A DNA stretch of 64,000 nt from contig JAKSLG010000005.1 in assembly GCA_024401295.1 (NCBI GenBank), positions 62,001-126,000 of the forward strand. Reading direction: 5' to 3'. The translations under genes and the position numbers were made by a program. Each line of letters begins with the position of its first letter. The stretch's first letter is position 1. Under the pieces are notes generated by a model. That model was not told where the DNA came from and ran no database searches. It saw only the letters and a program-made list of their open reading frames with translations. Positions 1 through 6,102 of the stretch are shown one piece after another. The DNA is from Bacteroidales bacterium. Its GTDB lineage: Bacteria; Bacteroidota; Bacteroidia; Bacteroidales; Marinilabiliaceae.

Positions 1-501
1 GAGAAAAATCAAGCCGAAGTGTATCAGGACCAGCTATTGCCTGTTCTGGAAAACATTAGGTATTCCGATAACATTTCATGGGAAAAAACTGAAAATGCAC
101 TGGAGTTTTTTGTGGCAGAAGGCAGTCCAGTGAAATTGACACTATTATACTCTTTGTTTGACGCCGTTAATCGAATCAGACACAACGACATTGAAGCTGC
201 ACTATTCCATATCCGCGTCTCCTTATGGGCCTTGAAACATGGTTCTTCTGTAACCGCTGTGTATAAGGATATGACACCATGGGATTATACGATGGAAGTG
301 TCAAGAAACCACAATGCCAATAAACTTGGTGCCCCACTCCTCGAGTTAAAGACCGCATTGTTGACCGTCGGTGCAAAATCGTGCGCTCAGCTCAAACTGG
401 AAGAGAGAACCAACAGCGACTATTACAAAGAGTTGGACTACATGCGTTTGGATGACTTTTCAAGCAAAGATATGCCGTCGTTTTGCTATGCAAAGCTTTA
501 G
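1..501 (+). CDS. Unknown protein, C-terminal part (cut by window start)
   Basis: The reading frame is open from base 1, so this is the C-terminal 166 residues of a longer protein; a GTG at 19 is unlikely to be the true start because the frame continues upstream of it. The visible part is soluble, with no signal peptide or membrane segment. It is rich in amphipathic helical stretches (for example VNRIRHNDIEAALFHIRV) and ends FCYAKL. I do not recognise the family. The next gene lies more than 600 bp away on the other strand, so nothing can be inferred from neighbours. Confidence 0.55.
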   Translation, partial: EKNQAEVYQDQLLPVLENIRYSDNISWEKTENALEFFVAEGSPVKLTLLYSLFDAVNRIRHNDIEAALFHIRVSLWALKHGSSVTAVYKDMTPWDYTMEVSRNHNANKLGAPLLELKTALLTVGAKSCAQLKLEERTNSDYYKELDYMRLDDFSSKDMPSFCYAKL

Positions 502-766
502 GTTTTATTATGAATTCTATCTGAACAAAACAGTTTTCGCCACATCCTTTTGTGCCTAAACATTGCTTGTAGACTTGCATTAACAATAGGAAAGAATTGG
601 AGGATATCCAAAGCGTTGCAAGACGTAAAGATCGGGGCAGTTTGCATCGAACCGTTGGAAGAACCAATTCTTTCTTTGTTTTTACTTGATATGCATGGTT
701 CCGAAAATTAAAGGCCTCGTGCTTATTCTTATTTTTTTTGTTGATCTAAGAGTTTTATCTGTCTTT

Positions 767-797
767 TTTGCCATACGTAAAGATATTTGTACATTTG
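767..797 (+). promoter_or_regulatory. Consensus Bacteroidetes promoter (candidate sRNA)
   Basis: TTTG at 767-770, a 19-bp spacer and TACATTTG at 790-797 match the -33/-7 pattern (TTTG-N19-TAnnTTTG). No open reading frame follows before the terminator at 825-865. Confidence 0.65.
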
Positions 798-803
798 CAA
801 TGC

Positions 804-865
804 AATCAAACGATTGACTACATGCCGGGGGTTTCCAGAGATGGATCCCCCGGTTCCTCTTTTTT
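804..865 (+). ncRNA. Candidate small RNA, about 60 nt
   Basis: A consensus promoter (767-797) is followed about 25 nt after the expected start by a strong intrinsic terminator. The predicted transcript is therefore about 60 nt: a roughly 20-nt unpaired 5' segment containing AATCAAACGATTGAC, then a GC-rich hairpin and a U-run. No coding frame fits. Promoter and terminator are visible in the sequence; that the RNA is made is inferred. The hairpin could instead be the distant terminator of the gene ending at 501. Confidence 0.5.
825..865 (+). terminator. Rho-independent terminator
   Basis: The 7-bp stem CCGGGGG (825-831) pairs with CCCCCGG (847-853) and is followed by TTCCTCTTTTTT. Confidence 0.8.
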
Positions 866-940
866 AGAAGGCTACTGTTATAGGCAATCTTCTTGTTTTG
901 AATTCCTAATGCAGTTAATCACTCAGCTAAGATGTTGACC

Positions 941-1032
941 CTAAAAACAATCTTGGAAAGTCTTTTTTAGCTCTAAAAACAATCTTCCAACGTCTTTTTT
1001 TGCTAAAAAATCAATCTTGGAGAGTCTTTTTT
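941..1032. repeat. Three imperfect direct repeats, period about 31 bp
   Basis: Units start at 941, 973 and 1003. Each follows the pattern CTAAAAA(A)(T)CAATCTT, six variable bases, GTCTTTTTT. They differ mainly in the centre (GGAAA, CCAAC, GGAGA). They lie between the candidate sRNA and the terminator of the glycosidase operon. Function is unknown. Confidence 0.75.
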
Positions 1033-1047
1033 GAAGAGAGTAGCAAC

Positions 1048-1086
1048 AAAAAAAAATCGGGCCGCATGAATATGCGAACCCGATTT
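1048..1086 (-). terminator. Terminator of the glycosidase operon
   Basis: AAATCGGG (1054-1061) pairs with CCCGATTT (1079-1086), with an inner GCAT/ATGC pairing. Read on the minus strand the hairpin ends in a run of nine T. It lies 22 bp past the stop of the GH3 gene. Confidence 0.8.
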
Positions 1087-1108
1087 CTGTTTTTATGTCA
1101 AGACGAGA

Positions 1109-3292
1109 TTAGATCTCGACTTCAATTTCAGCCGCAATATTGTTTGATGCTGTGCCAACATATACGACATACGTGCCTTTCTCAACCTCCCAAGACTGAG
1201 TCTCCTCGTTAAAGAATGCGAGTTTGTCTGTTGGGATGTCGATGCTGATGGTCTGCTGTGCGCCAGCCTCAAGAGTGGTCTTCTTGAAGCCCTTGAGCTC
1301 CTTCTGAGCACGGAGGACACGCGAATCTTTCTTGCCGACATACACCTGAAGAACCTCAGCACCACTGCAATCACCAGTATTCTTGACAGTTGCCTTGGCT
1401 GTAAGTTTCTTGCCACTCATCTTAGCTTCGATTCCCGAAAGTTCAAACGAAGTGTAGCTGAGTCCATAACCGAAAGCGAAGAGCGGTGCTATGTTCTTTG
1501 TGTCGTGCCAACGATAGCCCACGAGGATATCTTCCTTATAGAACTCCTTGCTATCGCTCTCGAAGCGGCCAGGATAGACCTCGGCACTTTCGAAGCTGTG
1601 AGCACCATTGTCCGTAAGCTTGACAGGGAACGTGAAAGGCAATTTGCCCGATGGGTTGACTTTTCCCGTCAGGACATCAGCAATAGCTTCGCCAGCCTGG
1701 CAGCCACCATACCAAGCCTGAACGATAGCCGGCATTCTGTCAATCCATGGCATTGCAAATGCATTTCCAGTAACAAAGACGCCGACGATATTTGGATTGA
1801 TTTCCATCACCTTTTCGATGAGTTCATTCTGGTTGAATGGCAATTCAAGACCGACGCGGTCACCTGCCTCGCAATCCTGCTCATGAGCCTTTGTCAGACC
1901 GCCGACATAAATCACGAGGTCGGCACCCTTGACAGTCTCGAGTGCCGCATTCATAAGGCTGTCGGCATTGAGCTTCGATGGCAATACACGGCCGAACATT
2001 TCAGGACCGCTGGCATAGCCCATCGAATGAACAATCTGTGCTTTTGGGAAGTGGCTCTTAATGCCCTCGAGCGGCGATATTTCGAAGAACGATTTGAGTT
2101 CCGACGAACCGCCACCCATCATGCTACGTGTAGCATTCTCGCCGATGACAGCGATCTTCATTGTCGTTTGAGGATCGAGTGGAAGAACCTTATTCTCGTT
2201 CTTGAGCAATACGATGCCTTCGCGAGCAATGCTAAGCGCTGTTGCGAAATGTGCATCTGTACCCATACAGCCGCTCTTGATATTCTTTGCCATGTTTGTT
2301 CTGAACATAAGGCGCAAGATATTACGAGCCTTTGCATCGAGCGTCTTTACGTCAATCTCTCCCTTCTTGATAGCTTCAAGATATGGCTTTGCGAGATAAT
2401 AGCCGTCATAGGCATTGCGAGACGACGACGTAAGACCATTTGTCCATGTTCCCATCTCAATGTCGAGACCATTTTCGGCTGCTTCCTTTGTATCATGAGC
2501 TCCGCCCCAGTCTGTGATCACACAGCCATCGAACCCCCATTCATTGCGGAGGATATTGTTGAGGACTGCATTATGGCAGCAATGCTGACCACGGAACAAG
2601 TTATATGAGCCCATGATTGACCATGCATGACCCTCGGTCACAGCGGCTTCAAAAGGCGCAAGATAGATTTCGCGCAATGCACGGTCGCTTACTTCAACAT
2701 CAACGCTGTTGCGTTGTGTCTCCTGATTGTTGAGTGCAAAATGCTTAACGCACGAAGCAACGCCGTTCTGCTGAACACCCTTGACATATGGCACAACCAT
2801 TTGCGATGCGAGGAATGGGTCTTCGCCCAAATATTCAAAGTTACGGCCATTGAGCGGCGTACGATAGATATTCACACCCGGGCCAAGCATGACGTCCTTG
2901 CCTCGATAGAGAGCCTCTTCGGCCACTGCATTTCCATATTCAAATGCGAGATCTGGATTAAACGAAGCGGCAAGCGATGTGAGTGCAGGGAAAGCCGTGC
3001 ACGAGTCATTTGTCCAATGAGAATAGCCCCAGTCATCCCAATTGATTTCGGCACGAACACCATGAGGTCCGTCGCTCATCCATAATTCTGGGATACCGAG
3101 ACGTCGAACGCCTGCCGTTGAGAATTTAGACTGAGCATGGCAAAGAGCAACTTTCTCTTCGAGCGTAAGCTGTGGAAGGATCTCGTCGATCTTCTGCTCT
3201 ATTTCTGCATCTGTCCATTGTGTCTGCTGAACCGACTGCTGTGTGCAGGCAGCGAGAGCAATGGCTGCAAGTGATAAAACGATTTTTTTCAT
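1109..3292 (-). CDS. bglX: Glycoside hydrolase family 3 lipoprotein, beta-glucosidase type
   Basis: This is an exo-acting retaining glycosidase that most likely removes terminal beta-glucosyl residues from oligosaccharides in the periplasm. A signal peptide with lipobox LAAC marks it as a lipoprotein. The N-terminal TIM-barrel carries WMSDGPHGVR and VKHFALNN, and the nucleophile Asp is in VITDWGG (about residue 269 counted from the upstream ATG). The alpha/beta domain and a C-terminal fibronectin-like domain (AEVLQVYVGKK) follow. Length (about 727 aa) is normal for the family. I chose the ATG at 3292 because it directly precedes the KK-hydrophobic signal; an ATG at 3316 overlaps the DUF4250 stop (ATGA) and is also possible. 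It is the last gene of the GH31-GH2-DUF4250-GH3 operon, which suggests beta-glucosidase work on trimmed xyloglucan oligosaccharides. Substrate is inferred. Confidence 0.93.
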   Translation of the reverse strand: MKKIVLSLAAIALAACTQQSVQQTQWTDAEIEQKIDEILPQLTLEEKVALCHAQSKFSTAGVRRLGIPELWMSDGPHGVRAEINWDDWGYSHWTNDSCTAFPALTSLAASFNPDLAFEYGNAVAEEALYRGKDVMLGPGVNIYRTPLNGRNFEYLGEDPFLASQMVVPYVKGVQQNGVASCVKHFALNNQETQRNSVDVEVSDRALREIYLAPFEAAVTEGHAWSIMGSYNLFRGQHCCHNAVLNNILRNEWGFDGCVITDWGGAHDTKEAAENGLDIEMGTWTNGLTSSSRNAYDGYYLAKPYLEAIKKGEIDVKTLDAKARNILRLMFRTNMAKNIKSGCMGTDAHFATALSIAREGIVLLKNENKVLPLDPQTTMKIAVIGENATRSMMGGGSSELKSFFEISPLEGIKSHFPKAQIVHSMGYASGPEMFGRVLPSKLNADSLMNAALETVKGADLVIYVGGLTKAHEQDCEAGDRVGLELPFNQNELIEKVMEINPNIVGVFVTGNAFAMPWIDRMPAIVQAWYGGCQAGEAIADVLTGKVNPSGKLPFTFPVKLTDNGAHSFESAEVYPGRFESDSKEFYKEDILVGYRWHDTKNIAPLFAFGYGLSYTSFELSGIEAKMSGKKLTAKATVKNTGDCSGAEVLQVYVGKKDSRVLRAQKELKGFKKTTLEAGAQQTISIDIPTDKLAFFNEETQSWEVEKGTYVVYVGTASNNIAAEIEVEI

Positions 3293-3312
3293 ATTGGTTT
3301 TGTTTGTTTTAA

Positions 3313-3489
3313 TCATTTGAATTGCTTGACGGCTTCAATATAGTCGAAACCGGCAGCAGCAAGAGTTTCGACGAGCGACTGCTTATCGATATCGAGGCTG
3401 TCACACATATCGTCGAGCGACTCATAGTTGTCGCGAAGCTGCGTATTGACGTAGCTGAGGAGCATGAACGGATCTTGTGGTAATGCCAT
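3313..3489 (-). CDS. DUF4250 domain microprotein (58 aa)
   Basis: This small gene is read from ATG 3489 to TGA 3313 and encodes 58 residues beginning MALPQDPFMLLSYVNTQLRD. The pattern (LPxDPxMLLSxVNTxLRDxY, then a short helix with SLDxxCDxL and a C-terminal helix) is that of DUF4250, a small family of unknown function. It has no signal peptide and looks like a compact three-helix protein. It starts 12 bp after the GH2 stop, and its TGA overlaps a potential GH3 start (ATGA), so it is cotranslated with secreted glycosidases despite being cytoplasmic. Its role in the operon is unknown. Confidence 0.85.
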   Translation of the reverse strand: MALPQDPFMLLSYVNTQLRDNYESLDDMCDSLDIDKQSLVETLAAAGFDYIEAVKQFK

Positions 3490-3501
3490 TTTTGTTCGGG
3501 T

Positions 3502-6027
3502 TTAATATCTGTCAAGTGCGAGACAATGGACGTCTATCTCAGCATTGCTAAGTCCTTCGCTCTTGGCTACGATTCTCATATTACCAATCTTTGCGTTGCT
3601 CTGGACCACGAGCAGACATTTTCCATTGAATGCCATTCGTTTGTTGTCCTTGAAACGCTCAAGACTCGTCGGATTGCCATTGTCAACACCTGCAATGAAG
3701 CCCGTGCCGTCAATTTCGAACGAGATCATATTATCGGCAAACGGACACAGATTGCCATCCCTGTCAAGCACTTCGACGGTGATGAAGCTAAGGTCTTCGC
3801 CATCGGCTTTAATACGTCTGCGGTCTGGCGTCAGACGGAGCTGAGCCGGACGGCCTGCCGTGTGAATGGTCTGTTCACGAATATTCTTGCCGTTCTTGCG
3901 GCTGACGGCTCTGACCTCACCACGACGGAACTCAATGTTCCATTCTGCATGAAGGCGCATAGTGTCCTTGCGTTGTACGCCGACAGACTCGCCATTGACA
4001 TAGAGTTCGACCTCATCGGCCTGATTGTAGTAACACCAGACATCTACGTCCTCGCCATCCTTCCAGTTCCAGTGAGGGAAAAGGTGAAGCATCGGCTTCG
4101 TGTTCCATTCACTTTGATAGAGGTAGTACGAATCCTTAGGGAATCCGGCAAGGTCAACAAGACCGAAATATGACGAACGTGCAGGCCATCCAAATGGCGT
4201 AGGTTCGCCGATATAGTCAAAGCCGGTCCATATATATTGTCCGCACACGAACTTATTTGCCTTGACAACTCTCAAAGTACCCTCCTGCGTATTGCCCCAA
4301 GGGACATGGCAATTATCATAAGACGAGCATGAGAACGATTTGTCGTAGAATGGCTTGTCCCATCTTTCAGGCCATACAAACTGGCGTCCACTTGGCATTC
4401 GATAGTAACCGCGGGTTGAAAGTGCCGAGACGCTCTCTGTGATCAGGAATGGTTTGTTTGGGAAATTCTTTGGCACGTCGGCAACCCAATCGTCATGATA
4501 GTTGTAGCCGATGATGTCAAGCGTACCTGCCTTGAAGAGATGATTGCTCGGATTAGGTTCATTGTTGCCACTCGTGACAGGGCGTGAAGGATCAAGGTCA
4601 TGGACCATATCGCATAACTTCTTACACAACAACGAGTTGACACTCATTTCTTCGCCATTGGACAATGCACTGGCATCGCGTTTCATATTGAGCAGCAGAT
4701 TGGCTGCGGCAATGTCCAGAGTATCGGCATCTGCATGTGTCCACTGTTCGAGGACCTCGTTTCCGATGCTCCACATAAACACTGATGGATGGTTGCGGTC
4801 ACGCATAACGAGGTCTGTGAGATCACGCTCATGCCATTCGTTGAAGTAACGTGCATAGTCGTGAGCCGTCTTCTTCTTGCGCCACATGTCGAATGCTTCA
4901 TCCATCACTATGAAGCCCATGCTGTCGCAAAGTTCAAGCAGTTCCGGTGCTGGAGGATTATGCGAACATCTGATGCCGTTGCATCCCATCTCCTTCAAGA
5001 TTTCAAGCTGACGTTCAATGGCTCTGCGATTGACAGCAGCACCAAGACATCCCAAATCATGATGCATGCACACACCATTGATTCTCATGCTTTTATCGTT
5101 GAGAATAAAGCCTTTCTCTGCATCGAAGTAGAAATTGCGGATACCAAATCGAGTCGTATATTCGTCCTGCACCTGACCATCTGCAATAACCTCTGTCACA
5201 ACGCTATAACGATATGGATCATCTATATTCCAAAGGTGTGGATTCTCAACCTTGAAAATCTGCTCAATCGTTGTCTTGCCTGGCTGCATTGCACCAACGA
5301 TGGCCTTAGCCATAGCAACTTTATGGCCACGTTCGTCAACGACTGTCGAGCGGACTCTGACATCATTCATGTGCTTGCGGCTGTTGACGATTGTGAGCTC
5401 CATTCTCACATCGGCCTTTGTCGTATTGACAAGCGGCGTGCTGACAAAAGTGCCCCAATTATCAACGTATATATCGTTGGTCATCGTGAGCCAGACATTG
5501 CGATAGATACCGCATCCGCTATACCAACGGGAGTTTGGCTGTTCCGTATTGTCAACTCGCACGGCAATGACATTGTCACCAGCCACAAGATATGGCGTCA
5601 TGTCATACTGAAACGAGGCATAGCCATACGGCCTATGGCCCAATTTCTCGCCATTGACATAGACCGTGGAGTTCATATAGACACCGTCAAATGTCACAAA
5701 GATGTGATGCGTCAAATCTTCTTCGCTGACGCTGAATGTCTTGCGATACCATCCGAGTCCGCCTGGCAATGCGCCACCGCTCGTACCCGACGGATTGCTC
5801 TCGCTGAAATCGCCTTCTATGGCCCAGTCGTGAGGGAGATTCAATTCGCGCCATTCCGAATCATCATAGTCAGCATTGGCCAGACCGTCCTCACTCATCG
5901 TCGAATCGACGAGCATAAAGCGCCAGTCATGCGTAAATTTGTGATGATGTCTGATCTCTTGCTTCTCGCTGCACGAGGTCATAGCAATGACCATGCTTGC
6001 AAACAAAATTAGTACAACTCTCTTCAT
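3502..6027 (-). CDS. Glycoside hydrolase family 2 lipoprotein, beta-galactosidase type
   Basis: This is a retaining exo-glycosidase, probably a beta-galactosidase, anchored as a lipoprotein (signal peptide ending MTSCS). The sugar-binding domain covers about residues 30-190 (LPHDWAIEGDF, GLGWYRKTF). An Ig-like domain follows, then the TIM-barrel with CSHNPP, the acid/base Glu in WSIGNE (about 424) and the nucleophile Glu in FLITES (about 531). C-terminal beta domains contain VEVLDRDGN. At 841 aa it matches the shorter Bacteroidetes GH2 type rather than E. coli LacZ. It lies 75 bp after GH31 and 12 bp before DUF4250. With the GH31 and GH3 partners it would strip galactose from xyloglucan side chains; that is an inference from context. 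Confidence 0.93.
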   Translation of the reverse strand: MKRVVLILFASMVIAMTSCSEKQEIRHHHKFTHDWRFMLVDSTMSEDGLANADYDDSEWRELNLPHDWAIEGDFSESNPSGTSGGALPGGLGWYRKTFSVSEEDLTHHIFVTFDGVYMNSTVYVNGEKLGHRPYGYASFQYDMTPYLVAGDNVIAVRVDNTEQPNSRWYSGCGIYRNVWLTMTNDIYVDNWGTFVSTPLVNTTKADVRMELTIVNSRKHMNDVRVRSTVVDERGHKVAMAKAIVGAMQPGKTTIEQIFKVENPHLWNIDDPYRYSVVTEVIADGQVQDEYTTRFGIRNFYFDAEKGFILNDKSMRINGVCMHHDLGCLGAAVNRRAIERQLEILKEMGCNGIRCSHNPPAPELLELCDSMGFIVMDEAFDMWRKKKTAHDYARYFNEWHERDLTDLVMRDRNHPSVFMWSIGNEVLEQWTHADADTLDIAAANLLLNMKRDASALSNGEEMSVNSLLCKKLCDMVHDLDPSRPVTSGNNEPNPSNHLFKAGTLDIIGYNYHDDWVADVPKNFPNKPFLITESVSALSTRGYYRMPSGRQFVWPERWDKPFYDKSFSCSSYDNCHVPWGNTQEGTLRVVKANKFVCGQYIWTGFDYIGEPTPFGWPARSSYFGLVDLAGFPKDSYYLYQSEWNTKPMLHLFPHWNWKDGEDVDVWCYYNQADEVELYVNGESVGVQRKDTMRLHAEWNIEFRRGEVRAVSRKNGKNIREQTIHTAGRPAQLRLTPDRRRIKADGEDLSFITVEVLDRDGNLCPFADNMISFEIDGTGFIAGVDNGNPTSLERFKDNKRMAFNGKCLLVVQSNAKIGNMRIVAKSEGLSNAEIDVHCLALDRY

Positions 6028-6042
6028 TGTTCATTTAACGAT

Positions 6043-6079
6043 TAAAAGAGGCGCACCGGTCATCTCCGGATTCGTCTCT
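6043..6079 (-). promoter_or_regulatory. Possible stem-loop between GH31 and GH2
   Basis: On the minus strand an imperfect stem (AGAGACG with CGCCTCT, and CCGG with CCGG) is followed by TTTTAAT. It may partly terminate or stabilise the operon transcript after GH31. The stem is imperfect and the T-run short. Confidence 0.35.
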
Positions 6080-6102
6080 TCCTGTGCTTATTTTTTTTCT
6101 AT

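Larger units (their letters stand above)
502..1108. other. Gene-free stretch with an inverted repeat, a candidate sRNA, tandem repeats and a terminator
   Basis: No credible gene is seen here. The stretch holds an 11-bp perfect inverted repeat (GAAAGAATTGG at 590-600 and CCAATTCTTTC at 664-674, the second followed by T-rich sequence), a promoter-hairpin unit at 767-865, three direct repeats at 941-1032, and the terminator of the glycosidase operon at 1048-1086. Confidence 0.6.

Noticed and set aside
941..1032. CRISPR array
   Set aside because: The three repeats have almost no spacers and no cas genes are near.
1505..2608. 367-codon plus-strand frame
   Set aside because: It is the mirror of the GH3 gene, Cys/His/Ile-rich without motifs.
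3309..3515. 68-codon minus-strand frame between GH2 and GH3
   Set aside because: It is in a different frame from the DUF4250 gene and is Ser/Arg-rich without pattern.
4789..6012. 407-codon plus-strand frame
   Set aside because: It is antisense to the GH2 gene, which has complete catalytic motifs.
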